Shown piece after piece: positions 46,136 through 58,595 of a stretch of 64,000 nt of DNA. The position numbers and the translations under genes are program-made. The notes beneath the pieces were generated by a model, which saw nothing but the letters and a program-made list of their open reading frames with translations, was not told where the DNA came from and searched no databases. This stretch comes from Gnetum montanum (taxonomy: Eukaryota; Streptophyta; Gnetopsida; Gnetales; Gnetaceae), in assembly GCA_015680685.1 (NCBI GenBank), contig MNCI01015694.1, positions 549,128 to 613,127 on the forward strand, given 5' to 3'. Position 1 is the stretch's first letter, and each line of letters begins with the position of its first letter.

Positions 46136-47812
46136 TGAAACACCACTAATTTTGGCCTAACACTTTGAAACAAGAATGACTCAAGCCCTTTTGAGCTTTC
46201 GAGAGGCAAAATTTGGCTAAGGCATGAACACCAAGCTCAGCTAAGTAAAGACAACTTGCTCATCCTCTTAAGTTGGAAGCTTGCCCATAGCGTGACCAAC
46301 TCTTGGAGTCTCAAAACTAAGCCAAAACATTCCGATCTACAATGCCCAAGTCATCCTCATAGCACATCCTTGACAGCTCCAGTCCTAACTTCCAGAATGC
46401 TAGATTTTTGCTCAAAATTGCAAGTTTTTGCAAAGATTTCATAGGTCACGCTGCAGTGTGACTATAGTGTGACCTACTCAAAGTGGTTTCAAACAAGTCA
46501 TATCTAGGCTCAAATTCCAAATTTCAGATCACTCTCAGGATCAACTATAGCCAGAGAGTAGTTGTACTCAAGAATCAAGCTTCAAAATCACAATTTTGAA
46601 CAAAATACATCATCTTCGAGTCATGTCATGCTGCATGTCACGCTGTAGCATGACTCCAATGTGACTTGCCATAAATGGGTCAAAACAAGGCACTTTTAGG
46701 CTCAATTTGTCAATCACAATCAGGAAATTCTTGCTGTAAGAATCAGGCTTCAAAATTCCAAAATTTGGTGAAAAATTGCAAGTTTTGTTCACTCATGCTG
46801 ATGTCATGTTGCAGCGTGAGTGTTGCATGAGTGTCACGTGCGCACGCTCATGTCATGCTGAGACAAAACCAACTCATGCTAGAAATTCTTTTCAAGTAGA
46901 CAAGCCTCAAACAACCACGAAACCACTCGAATCAATATCTTGCAACGGTCAAACCAAAGATCTATAAGTTTCAAGTGAGCTAGGGTCAATTTATCTTGTA
47001 GTACATTGTAAGTTTTCATTTGTGGGCTTGCCGAGCCCTCATGTTCTACATTGTATGTGCTTCTATGGGCTTGAGTAAGCCATATGTTGTAAGATACGAT
47101 GAACCTAGTCAAGAACGTAGCTTGCCCACACATGTCCAACTCATGCATAGCTATCCATTGGACATGTGTCACTTGATCCGTTTTCCTCTCATCTCCCAGC
47201 TAATCATTCCATTCACGAATTCCATGCCTGAGCCTAGCCCAACCCTATAAATACCCTATCAATTCACATAAATGATGTTGGCAATTTTGGAGTTGGATGG
47301 CTTAGGAAAATCAGACTAGTAATCCTTGGGCACTTGGACATATTTGAATCCTGACATCCAAGTACTTCTGACACACATCAGATCACCTCGAGGCTCGGTG
47401 CTTGACCTGCCATCCACACATGCAGCTACGCTTTGACCGGTGCACATATTCTCTAAGCAATACAATACAGTTTATTTTGCCAACCATTTATTTTTTTTAC
47501 TCTGTGCTTTACATTCAGTTTACGTTTGGTTTACGTTTTATTCACAATAAAGTTTCTACATACATTTATGTTTACATTTTATACGCACTGTTTACATTTT
47601 AAAGACATCAATTACGATAACCCCAGCATAAGCCATAGTTTATGCTTAGGGAAGTCCTTGGTTGATTTGCGTGCAGACCATTCAAGGCACTCTACCTTCA
47701 TTTCATTTTCCAACTTTCCCTCAAGAAAAGGTAGGGTCAGCTGTGCCTGCCTGATGATCTTTTGGTGTTCATTTTCCCTTCCATCCTTACACCGACAATT
47801 TAGGTTAGTATA
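46136..47812 (+). repeat. 5' LTR of N2
   Basis: The LTR is 1677 bp, TGAAACACCACTAATTTTGG to GGTTAGTATA (the final CA has become TA). TATAAATA is at 47246-47253. It contains inverted motifs such as GGTCACGCTGCAGTGTGAC near 46445. Similarity to the 3' LTR is roughly nine in ten bases in the first 200 bp, by eye. Confidence 0.92.
47246..47253 (+). promoter_or_regulatory. TATA box in the 5' LTR of N2
   Basis: CCCTATAAATACCCT is conserved in the 3' LTR at 54754-54761. The equivalent site in N1 reads CATAAGTACCCT. Confidence 0.75.
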
Positions 47813-47818
47813 GTAAAT

Positions 47819-47835
47819 TGGTGCTAGAAGGAGGG
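47819..47835 (+). promoter_or_regulatory. Primer binding site of N2
   Basis: TGGTGCTAGAAGGAGGG lies six bases after the LTR. It differs from the N1 site by a single C to T change at a CpG. Confidence 0.75.
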
Positions 47836-47934
47836 CTACTTGTTTGTTTTCTGTTAAAACATTGATCATGCTACCTATCAAAACTTATTTATCTTGTTCG
47901 TGTGAGTCTTCCTATCGTAGTTGCTCACACTATA

Positions 47935-48046
47935 GTTGTCACACTGTAGTTGTCATGCTGTATTTGTCACGCTGTAGTTGTCATGTTGTAGTTGTCATGC
48001 TGCAGTTGTCACATTGTAGTTGTCATGCTATAGTTATCATGCTACA
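47935..48046 (+). repeat. 14-bp tandem repeat in the N2 leader
   Basis: Eight units of GTTGTCATGCTGTA-type sequence are in exact 14-bp register. The array sits where N1 has its 34-bp array, and the units share only the TCACGCT/TCATGCT core. Confidence 0.93.
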
Positions 48047-48098
48047 GTTGTCATTTTCTTGCTTTCAACCCATATAGCTTAGTTTACTCACATGCAGT

Positions 48099-50930
48099 AT
48101 GAAATCCTCCAAAATTAACCTAGTGACACTACCGACCTTTGACTTTGGGACTAAAACTGCAAACCCTGTGTTTGCTACCAAATCCATAACTACTATCGAA
48201 TAGATAAATCCCTAAAGTGCTACTCACCAGTCACTTAGGCTACAGGGCAAGGACCCTACTTATGAAAATCTCATGGCCGAATAGTATAACTTCATCTGTG
48301 TCAAGATCCAAGCTAACTTACACATCGATCATGTAGAAAGGGAAGTAAAATGAGACTATGAACTCATCCAAAAAGGAGGTCATGAATTCATCCCTTCAGC
48401 ATTTGATATGATCTCGCTATCTGAACACCATCATAAACTCATATCCCAACTTCTCATGGCTAGAAGTCAAGCCCTACAGTTACCTCCAATAGAGCCTCAG
48501 GGTGGGGATGAGGAAGATGACTTCACAGCCCAATCTAAACATGGGGGTTCATACCATACCATCAGTCCCCATTCCCATACAAATCCATTATTTCAACCTT
48601 TCCTGAAAGAGACTATGTTTCCACCACCGGCTTCTCTATAGGAGATAGCCACTCACATTCCTATCTTCTCCAAGTCCAATGTTCAATCCAACACGTCCAC
48701 TTCCATCATACCTCTGCAAATACAATCCCAACAGCCGCTTCCCCAAACTAATGTAGGATGAACCTTCCGACCTCAAGTGATTGGGATGCCATCGGTCATA
48801 CCAGCTTCCACATCCATCTATTAAATACCTCAAGAGCAAATCTAGCTAGCACCATTGGTCATCTCACAACTTGTGGCTGGGAAGTGGATTTCACCAACTG
48901 TTCAGCAAAACCAACCTACTCACTACAACATACCACACCCTACAATCCCATCTCTGAATGTTGCTCTACCACAACAACTAATAATCCAACAGTCTCCCTT
49001 TCCACAAACAATGCAACAATCGAATTACTACCAAGAATAATCCACTTAACCCACTGGTCTGCCTACCGTCCAAGAGTGGGCAGACACAAAGAAAATGATG
49101 TACATGTTAACTAAGGAGGTAAAGTTCCTTAAAATCATAAACACTGAGGAAATCAAGGTGTTGGACTTCTACCAAGATGACGCAATCCACCCTTCAGTTC
49201 CACCATTAACCCTGCCAAAGGAGATCCCATTACCTCAGCTAACCAAGTACAATGGAGAGGGAGATCCAAACGCCCACCTAGTGACATTTCAACTAGAACG
49301 TCTCCTACTTCAGGCCTAGCCTCATGCAATTCTATGAGTTTTTGCTATGTTCTTAACGGGAAAAGCCTTAGATTGGTACCAAGCCTTACCTCGTAACTCT
49401 ATATCCTCTCTGGAGGATTTTTTACATCAGTTTGTTACCTATTTTAAGTATAATCTAAAACCTGAAGCCACTCTGGATAGCTTGATTTAGATTAAACAAG
49501 CACCTTTAGAGTTAGTGCAAAAATTCATCCAAAGATGGAGTGCAGCCCTGAATGAACTCCACGAGCCCATCCCCGAGACATACTTGCTCACCATTTTTAA
49601 AGCTACTGTGAATGAATTTGTTAACTTGAAACTCTATTATTTGAGTGCTCATATTTTGAGTCAAGCATTTTCACAAGTCAAAAGCATAGAGGAGGCAGTG
49701 CAATCAAGAAATGACCCAGCTTATGTGGCCTACAAAAACCAACATGCTCATAAGCAAACACAACAGTAGCAATGGTGGCCACAAGTACAAAAGCAACCAA
49801 CTGGGGCCCAATAGCTAAGAAACCTAAAGCCTTAGCTGAAAAAACTTCCAACTTTGGTGTAAACTCACCTACATTAGCAAGGGCCACTCCAAAGCCCAAA
49901 TTTCAGCACAAGGACTGCTCAAAGTACACACCACTACCGATGCAACCCTCTAAACTATTGGAGCAACTCTTGAAAGTTAGGAAAATCGAACACAAACATG
50001 TATAAGAGATTACCCGCCAAAAACATGATAGGTACTATGAACTACTAAGGAACCCGACACTAGTAGTACCAAATGAGCCCCTGGTCCCACAACACTTTAA
50101 ACTGGACCAATACTGCCATTACCATCAAATGGTTGGTCACAGTACAAACAACTATCATGCTTTACAAGATGAACTACAGGGAATGATAGAGCAAGGCCAA
50201 CTAGTGATCAACATGGCGAGTCAATCCAACATAGACGATGCCTCCTATGTCATAAACTCAATTAGCATAGGTGGCAAGCCCAAATCTATGCAACAACCTT
50301 TTGTGATCCATGTGCCTCCCAGCAAGGCAAAAGTCCCCTCTGCCTCCACCAGCAAGAGGCCTTCCTTTTTTATCAAAGTGCCACCATAGGCACCCACAAC
50401 ATCCTTTGTGATCAAGGCTCCACAACGTTTGTCTGCTAAGACGTTAAATTGGCATGACTCATGTGCTAAGATGTTCAACTGGCATGGTGCAACAACAACA
50501 ACTGCTAGATAACCTTTCGTTATCAAGGTGCTACAACATGATGGCTCCTCACCTATCCAAACCCCAATAGTGGGAAACATCTCGATCCCTCCTCCTTCAA
50601 GGGTCAACCCTACTAGCAACCTAGGTAGGCCCACCAAATAGCAACACAAGAGGACAAACGAGCATCTTGCAACCCCCATGGCTAAAGCAAGGGCCACAAC
50701 CAACAAACAACAACTGAACACTGGGGCACCTACCCCTAAACAAATCAAGTCTGAGTCCTCTCTACAAGAGGTCTATCTCTCAAGCTTCATGGAGGAAGTC
50801 AAGTCCAACATAACAGCTGACAACAAGGACTTTGTAGCTACACTAACCTAGGTGAAAGGAGTGCTCAAACAAAAGAACACAACGTTTAGCTTGTATGACC
50901 TAGTCACAACCTCACCTGCTCAATGCTAAG
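48099..50930 (+). pseudogene. gag: Tat-like gag of N2
   Basis: ATG 48099 opens MKSSKINLVTLPTFDFGTKT. SLRLQGKDPTYENLMAE and FIPSAFDMISLSEHHHKLIS match the N1 N-terminus. The capsid-like block is EWADTKKMMYMLTKEVKFLK, LPQLTKYNGEGDPNAHLVTF, KALDWYQALPRNSISSLEDF, FIQRWSAALNELHEPIPETY and FVNLKLYYLSAHILSQAF (to about 49670). It retains the ALDWYQALP part that N1 has lost. The zinc motif reads YCHYHQMVGHSTNNYH, where the final Cys has become Tyr. The tail repeats PFVIHVPP/SFFIKVPP-like phrases. Many TAG stops are present. Confidence 0.85.
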
Positions 50931-51725
50931 CACTGGCCCAGGTCTTGGCCTCCATTCCTATTATGGAGGACATCCCTGCAAATGAGACATCCATTCATGC
51001 AATGATGTTACCCCCTACACCACAAGAATTGGGTTCAACAACCTTGACCTTTCGCAATGATGCAGTTAAAGTCAACCCAGAACAAGGGGAGGTCACTATG
51101 GCTCCACTATCCATTAGCATTTGTGTTGGATAGTGTACCATCCGTAGGGTACATGTTGATAATGGTGTAGCAACAAACATAGTCTTGTACTCCATCATTG
51201 ACAAGCTAACCAAAACCACATGTCTAAAATCTTTCAGTGGATCACGTGTCTCAGTTAGGGGTACAATCAACTTAGCCTTTGTGGTGGGAGAGAAATTCCC
51301 CACTAGTGCAAACTTCACTATCATAGAGGAGATGCCAAGTTTCAACATGATCCTAGGCAGGCCTTGGCTAGCTCAACTAAGGGCCATCTCCTCTCCCATC
51401 CACCAAGAATCCACCTTCCATACAAAGGTGGTCAAGTTATCATCCATGGTGATAATTCTTCCTCTTCAACTATTCACGACATAGACATGGCACAAGTTCT
51501 AGAAGAAGAGTTTCTTAGTGGTACACCTATAACAACCAACGCAACACTTAAGGCTAACACACCCGAACGAGTGGTTGAAGCCGGCAACCCCCTAGAGGAT
51601 CCTAAACCTTGCATGCTCCCTAATCCATGCCTTGTTAGGAAGAAACTACATGATGAAGACTTTCCCTTGGCAAAAAATGTGCTAGATTCTTGCCTATCCT
51701 TTGCCTCCACTTGCCATGTATTTTG
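50931..51725 (+). pseudogene. pol: Tat-like aspartic protease of N2
   Basis: NETSIHAMMLPPTPQELGST, QGEVTMAPLSISICVG, a TAG, then TIRRVHVDNGVATNIV (active-site region; VDNG against VDDG in N1), FSGSRVSVRGTINLAFVVGE, EMPSFNMILGRPWLAQLRAI. A frameshift follows near 51410, and the tail continues in the frame ending at 51724-51726 (KLHDEDFPLAKNVLDSCLSF). This is the last coding module of N2. Confidence 0.82.
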
Positions 51726-51726
51726 A

Positions 51727-52440
51727 CTTTTGTTTACATTGCATTAGCCTATGCGTTTACACTTTGCCCACTCACTTAGATCACGCATTTTGCTTTACTT
51801 ACACATTCATTAAACTTAGTTTAAACATTGCATTCATAAAACATAAAACTACAAAAACACATGGCCTGAAAAAGGCCTTAAACTAGCTTACAGCCTGGAA
51901 CGGCCTAAAACTATCACTTTTTGCATTTCTTTTCTTTCATTCATACATTCTAACTCTATGTACAACAGGTGTTGCTTGATGTTGTTTTCTTTCTAGTTGA
52001 TCTTTGCAAGATCTTACAAACACATAGCATGACCATGCATGCAGCATCACACCTTACACAAGCAAGGTAAGCATAGATAGTCTACTATGATTATAAACTG
52101 GCACAGATAGTCCTGGCATTACGACTTAAAACTGATACCACAGAATAGTCCTAGTATCATGACTTAAAACTAGTACCACAGAATGTCCTGGAGTCATGAC
52201 AATAAACCGACACCATAGAGCTCCGTCCGGTATGACACTAAAACTGCCACATTCGTCCACCATGACATAAAACTAGCATGCAGAGTCCACTAAGACTATA
52301 AACTGGTTTGCCTCTTCACAATCCACTACAACTATAAACTAGCACTGCATTGTCTACTATGACACTAAACTGGCATTGTCCAAGGGGTTATGACGTGAAA
52401 CTAACCTGCAATAGTTTTCTAAGACTGTAAACTGGCGACA
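51727..52440 (+). repeat. Motif array joining N2 protease directly to its 3' region
   Basis: GGCCTTAAACTAGC and GGCCTAAAACTATC units lie at 51873-51920. At 52075-52440 come about ten units: ATGATTATAAACTGGC, ACGACTTAAAACTGAT, ATGACACTAAAACTGCC, AAGACTATAAACTGG, ATGACACTAAACTGGC and AAGACTGTAAACTGGC. The second block aligns with the post-integrase array of N1 (34640-34960), so the pol genes have been lost between these arrays. Confidence 0.85.
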
Positions 52441-53642
52441 TCATCAACGACCAGGAAAAACGTGAAAAGATGTGTTGCTGCAATTGGCTATACATGTTCC
52501 ACAAAGACTTGCTACATGATTTGTCTCATGGACCTAGTGAATTTGATGCTATTCATGATTCTGTTGGCTTTGATATTGCACACAATGGCTCCATCTCTGT
52601 GTTTAAAGTGCTTAGTTAACTGATTCATTTGTGTTTTTCTTGTCTTCTTAGAGTTATGTTTGCATGATGACACGCCTGAGGCATTCGTGCATAAGTGCAC
52701 TTCATCGTGACATCAAGGTATCACATTTTTGCTGATGCACATAACTGGGTTAATCAAACCATTCATAAGTACATTCCTAACTCCCGATACATCCCATATT
52801 TCCCCATCATGCTCCCCTTAGCCTATTCAATTACACCCCCTTGATACATTCTACTCACCTCAAAACCCTTGATACACTATTGCACACTGTGACTCTTTAA
52901 GAAGTTGCAATGCAAAACATAGTGTACGACACATGACACAAAATGCAAGCGCTCAAACACAAGCACAGCACTAAAAGCAAGCTCTTTCAAAAAGACCAAA
53001 GAGAAAAAGAAAAGTAAAAGAAAAGGAAAAGATAAAAGAAAATTAAAAAAAAAGGAAAATAAGAAAAGAACAAAAAAGAAAAAGAAAAAATAGGTCAAAG
53101 AGAAAAATGCATGAAAAAAGTCTTCATGACCCCATTGACATCATAAACAAAAGACTGTTGGCTATTCTCATACAAGCCCTAGGCGAGAAGGTAATTGTCT
53201 TGGAAAGCAGTTACATTCATGTCTCAAAAAGACCATGTTGTGCATCATCGCGTGGCTTTGGTTGTTTACAACAGGCCTCGTAAACACCCCATAAGAGTCC
53301 CATTTCTCCAAAGAATGCACCTCCTTTGTCTTGGCTCCGAGTCTGTTGAACATTGGCTATTGACAAGGATCAAGGATGTAGCTCATTCACGTGAGAGCAC
53401 TTCCTCTTCCACAATCCTGGAAGTAATCATAGCCCTTAACCTCCTGGCTTCCTTGCTTACAACCGATTCCCTTGCATCTTGAACCACATTCCCTCAATCC
53501 CATGTAATTTTGAAAATGGTGCGATGACGTCTGGGCAAAGGCCAATGGATAATGTCTGGTATCTGGTTGTTCATGATGTTTTGCACTTCTTTGTCGATGC
53601 CTCTTGGAAAGATTCATCTAGACTTCAATAAAGAGAGGCCAA
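52441..53642 (+). other. 3' noncoding region of N2 with long purine tract and PPT
   Basis: This aligns with 34961-36117 of N1. Positions 52988-53105 are nearly all A and G, about 115 bases. The tract just before the LTR is AATAAAGAGAGGCCAA (53627-53642). No coding frame is supported. Confidence 0.75.
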
Positions 53643-55321
53643 TGAAACACCACTAATTTCAGCCTAACACTTTGAAACAAGAATGACTCAAGCCCTTTCA
53701 AGATTTCGGGAGGCAAAATTTGGCTAAGGCATGAACACCATGCTTAGCTAAGTCAAGATAGCTTGCTCATCCCATCAAGTTGGAAGCTTGCCCATAGCGT
53801 GACCAACTCTTGGAGTCTCAAAACTGAGTCAAAACGATCTGATCTACAACACCCAAGTCATCCTCAGAGCACATCCTTGACAGCTCTAGTCCTAACTTTC
53901 AGAATGCCAGATTTCAGCTCAAAAGTACAAGTTTTTGCAAAGATTTCACAGGTCATGCTGCAGCGTGACTACAACATGACCTACTCAAAGTGGTTCCAAA
54001 CAAGTCACATCTAGCCTCAAATTCTAGATTTTAGATTACTCTCAGGATCAACTATAGCTAGATAGTAGTTTCACTCAAGAATCAAGCTTCAAAATCACAA
54101 TTTTGAACAAAATACGTCATCTTTGAGTCATGTCATGCTGCATGTCACGTTGTAGTGTGACTCCAGTGTGACTTATCATAAATGGGTCAAAACAATGTAC
54201 TTTTAGGCTCAATTTTTCAATCACAGTCAGGCAATCCTTGTTGCAAGAATCAAGCTTCAAAATTCCAAAATTTGGTGAAAAATTGCAAGTTTTTGTTCAC
54301 TCATGCTGAGGTCACACTACAGCGTGAGTGTAGTGTGAGTGTCGCGTGCACACGCTCAAGTCACGCTGAGACAAAACCAACTCACATTGGAAATTCTTGT
54401 CAAGCAGACAAGCCTCAAACGACCACAAAAGCACTCAAATAGATATCCTACAATGGTCAAACCAAAGATCCAGAATTTTCAAGTGAGCTAGGGTCAATTT
54501 CTCTTGTAGTACATTGTAAATTTTCATTTGTGGGCTTGCCGAGCCCTCACGTTCTAAATTGTATGTGCTTCTATGGACTTGAGTAAGCCATAGGTTGTAA
54601 GATATGATGAACCTAGTCAAGAATGTAGCTTGCCCACACATGTCCAACTCACGCACAGCTGTCCATTGGATACGTGTCACTTGATCCATATTCCTCTCAT
54701 CTCCCAGCCGTTGATTCCATTCACAAATTCCATGCTCAAGCCCGGCCCAACCCTATAAATACCCTGTCAATTCACATAAATGGGGTTGGAAATTTTGGAG
54801 TTGGATGGCTTAGGAAACTCAAACCAGCAGTCCTTGGGCACTCGGGCACACTTGAATCTTGACATCCAAGTACTTCTGACACACATCACCCCGGGGCTTG
54901 GTGCTTGACCTATCATCCACACATGTAGCTACGCTTTGACCGGTGCACATCTTCTCTAAGTAATACAATACAGTTCATTTTTCCAGCCATTTATTCTGTT
55001 TACTCTGTGCTTTACATTCAGTTTACATTTGGTTTATGTTTTATTCACAATATAGTTTTTGCATATGTTTATGTTTACATTTTATGTGCACTGTTTACAA
55101 TATAGTTTTAAAGACATCAGTTATGATAACCCCAGCGCAAGCCATAGTTTACGCTCGGGGAAGTTCTTGGTTGATTTGTGTGCAGACCATCCAAGGCACT
55201 CTACCTTCGTTCCCTTTTCTAGCTTTTCATCAAGAAAAGGTAGGGTTAGTTGTGCCTTCCTGACGATCTTTCGGTGTTCATTTTCCCTTCCAGCCTTACA
55301 TTGATGATTTAGGTCAATACA
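53643..55321 (+). repeat. 3' LTR of N2
   Basis: The LTR is 1679 bp, TGAAACACCACTAATTTCAG to GGTCAATACA, followed by TCCCT. TATAAATA is at 54754-54761. The inverted motifs TCACACTACAGCGTGAG and CACGCTCAAGTCACGCTGAG lie near 54311-54371. Confidence 0.93.
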
Positions 55322-57713
55322 TCCCTAACTTCACATTCATCCTACATCAGGATGAGCATCTACGATGGTGGGACATGGAGGGAAACATCACACTACCACC
55401 TGACCAATCAACTTCTGGAATGCTATTCCATAATCTTGCTAGACTAGGCATCTAGGATTGTGGAGTGAAGTACATTATGGAGGACCATGACTATCGGGAC
55501 TATCATCCCACTGAGGCTCAACGAGCATGAGACCAGCAACAAGCAGAATGATATGAACACTTGAAGAGAAAATAGTTCAGTAACCCCTTATTCTTTCAAG
55601 GGCTGTAGGATGATGGGGAACCTATCTTTCATGATTCCCATTTGGTCAAAATTCCTATGGGGCAATAGATCCTTCAATCCATCATCCGAAATAAGCCTCC
55701 AAGTGATCAAGATCCTCAAGGGGATGGAGGGTCATGTAGCAAGGATGGGCAGGATGATCGAGGTTATCATCAGGGTAGAGGGGGAGATCAACACCAGAGT
55801 GGTGATGACTCCTCTCCCTCTTCTACATCCTCTTGCACTCCTATACCTTCATCCAATTCAAGCTCTGATCGTAACCGGGGTAGAAAGGAGTGAAAGGACA
55901 GTGGTCAAAAGGATTGAAAGGAACAATGTGAGGAAACACGTGACCAATCACGTGAGGCTTGCCGTCATGAAAGGAGGGGTAGCTTGAATCATCACAGACA
56001 GCATGGTTCTCAATAGGCCTATGAATCAGATGAGCCATTGTTAGCTACTCAAAGCATGCTCCACATCACCAAGGTAGTTCAAATCCTTAGTAGGCACGTG
56101 AAGGATAGCCAAATCAAGCGCATCAATATGAACAACATCCCCAAATTTGAAGGGGGATACAACTATGATGTGCAAACTCACTTGCAGGCATTCCATGATG
56201 CCTCCACCCTGTAGAAAATTAACAATGATTGGTAGAAGCTGAAGCTATTCCTTCATAAAGTCATCAAGGAAGAAAAAAGCTGGTACTAGTCCTTGGAGCT
56301 GGAATCAATTAGAAGATGGAGTACAATGCTTGAGATTTTCAATGACAAGTATCAAACGTACTTCAAAGTGGTGAATTTGAGATGAAAAATCCAAGGTTGG
56401 AAGCAAGGGAATCATGAACCCTTTGATGCAGCCATGAGCAGGTACTATTCATTTTTGCATCGATGCCCTGGTCATGGCTACTCTTAGCGGGCACAGCTTT
56501 GCCACATCATTGATGGGCTCCACTTTGAAATGCGGAAGACCCTTGGCATGTACACCCAGGGATGATTGTCAGAACTAAGGTCCCATAAACTATAGCGCCT
56601 CATTGAGCAGGTGGTCAAGGAGGAAGGGGAACTTAGAAAGAAGGAGAGTGTAGAGGAATTTAATCGGGATCCCTCCATTAGAAAGAGGAAGGTCCAATTC
56701 TGTGAAAAGGAGGAAGAGTCACCATTGGAAGTAGTGGTGAACCGAAAGACCATGCCTTTACAAAATTTTGCATCGAAAATATCGGTAAAGGTTGATAAGA
56801 TCTGGGACTCTTTGGATGAGAAATTCCAAAGTGTGCTAAAAATTGTAGAGGAGTCCAGAGAATAAGGTAGTGATCATGATTAGCAAAGGAAGAAGGAATT
56901 TGAACATGCCTAACATAAGGGTAAGGATAAAGTTGTTGAAGCAGAGTAGGTTGCAAACTCTGACATTAAGGAGGATGATGAATGTGGCAAATGCCAATAT
57001 GAACATCCTAAGGGATGTTGTCCTATGGTTTCACATCTTCAAGAGTCTGGGGTGTATGCATTGAATCTTGCTTGGCGAAGAGGCAAACACCCCAAAGGTT
57101 GCCTTACCCACAAGGCAACCTAAGGTATTTCGACCAGCAGTAAGGATACTGTCCAAGTGGAGTAGCACTGCAACCTTACGAATACTTTCAACAGTGGAAG
57201 CACCCACAAGCATGGGGGATGCCACCTCCAAGGCATCAGTACCCTTACAAATAGCCAGATCCTTATGGGTACTACATTCAACAACCGATCTCTCCACGGG
57301 ACTCTTCCAGTCATGCGGTCTTTCAAAGTTATTACCATCCCCCGGAATATTTTTAACCTCAATCTCCATTACATAGGAGGGAAAACCCACATCTCTATTA
57401 TCCTCCATCACCTTCTCCTGCTACTCCTTCTCCACAACATCCCACTCAGTTGCCACTTACTCCACCTTTGCAGGGAGAGATACTGCCATAGCCAAAACAA
57501 TGAAATGCTATGAGGGTTGTCAACCTACAACCAGAACCTCAGCTGAGTGGACTAGAACCCAAACCATGAAAATGTCTATTTTTCTGGCCCAATAGTTTGA
57601 ACATACCCTCACATACACCTGTGGTCAATGCCTCTGAACCTCAAAGTGCCTCCACCATTCCATTGATCAAGCAGCCTTCAAGCCAACCATCCTCCAAAGT
57701 TCAAATGGGCATG
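55322..57713 (+). pseudogene. gag: Athila-like gag of A2, main part after N2
   Basis: The right target duplication TCCCT (55322-55326) leads into the frame LHQDEHLRWWDMEGNITLPP. A single copy of the Ser/Gly-rich 291-bp unit follows, then NIPKFEGGYNYD, LRKKESVEEFNRDPSIRKRK and the zinc-knuckle-like CGKCQYEHPKGCC (about 56983). The Pro/Gln-rich tail ends near 57600. Compared with A1 it lacks the 97-codon duplication. Stops are mostly TAG. Confidence 0.85.
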
Positions 57714-58595
57714 CTCACACATGCCATGACCGACTGGATCAAGGCAGGGCATCTTCCCCAGAAATTGACTGATTCGAGAAGCCCCCTCATCTATCTTCAA
57801 GTGGAAGGAAATAAACCATGTAAAGCTTTTCTAGACTTGGGGTCAGGAGTCAATTTGATCTCTCATGACATGTACAAAAACTAGAACCTGCCCCCGCTAA
57901 AGAAGAGCAACATTCGGCTCGAGCTAGCAAACCAATCCATCACTGTCCCCTTGGGATTAGTGGAGGACATTGTGACCATTGTTTGTCGATGGTATTATCC
58001 TGCTAATTTCCTTGTCATCAGTGTGGATAATTGCAAGGGGAACTTTCTAATCATAATGGGAAGAGCCTGGCTGAGCATGGTGGATGCACGACTAGGACTC
58101 TGAGATCTTTCCCTTGCAATTTCAAAGGAAAATCATTTTGGAAAGATTGAGAAGAAGTGTGTTCCATGCATCACATATAGTGACTCAAGGTGCAACTGTG
58201 TGCAACAGTTATGGTCTGCTAAGTGCACACCCATTCAAGCATGCAGTCAGTGTACTGAGGAGTCACCAATTCAATAGTTCCTGTATGCAGCAGCCACCAA
58301 TCAAGAGGGCACCTAGTGGTTGACAGCTGACCCTGCTAGTAGTGCATTGTGCATGGAACCATTTAAGGGGCTTCTACAAGTCTATGTAGAAAGCATGGAT
58401 GAAATGGAAGAGGTTCATCAATAGGTCTCCACTGTTGATGACCATAATGATTGGGGGAAGCTGCAAATCCTGAAAGCTTTAAATAAGAGCCCCTAGAGCT
58501 CAAGTCTTTATCGGCTCACTTAGAATATGCATTTTTGTGAAATGGAAAGCCAGTAATCATCAATGCCACTCTTGCTCCTAAACAGAAGAAAAAGT
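57714..58595 (+). pseudogene. pol: Athila-like aspartic protease and linker of A2
   Basis: MLTHAMTDWIKAGHLPQKLT, YLQVEGNKPCKAFLDLGSGV, NLISHDMYKN, stop, NLPPLKKSNIRLELANQSIT, VPLGLVEDIV, LVISVDNCKGNFLIIMGRAW. Frame 57597-57884 is open through the active-site DLGSG. The linker 58330-58595 is degenerate. Confidence 0.83.

Larger units (their letters stand above)
46136..55321 (+). mobile_element. Tat-like element N2, nested in gag of A2, lacking RT and integrase
   Basis: The element is 9.19 kb, flanked by TCCCT duplications. LTRs are 46136-47812 and 53643-55321. Internal order: PBS 47819, 14-bp repeats, gag from 48099, protease to 51725, motif array, 3' noncoding region, purine tract. RT, both RNases H, integrase and the antisense gene of N1 are missing. 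It is therefore non-autonomous and would need enzymes from a relative such as N1. gag and protease are related to N1 but clearly distinct. Confidence 0.92.

Noticed and set aside
50245-50748. 167-codon minus-strand frame, hydrophobic N-terminus
   Set aside because: It is antisense to the Pro/Lys-rich tail of N2 gag. The hydrophobicity comes from the complement of that composition, and there is no counterpart in N1.
52877-53098. 73-codon minus-strand Phe/Leu-rich frame resembling a membrane protein
   Set aside because: It is the complement of the purine tract, giving Phe/Leu/Ser runs by composition only.
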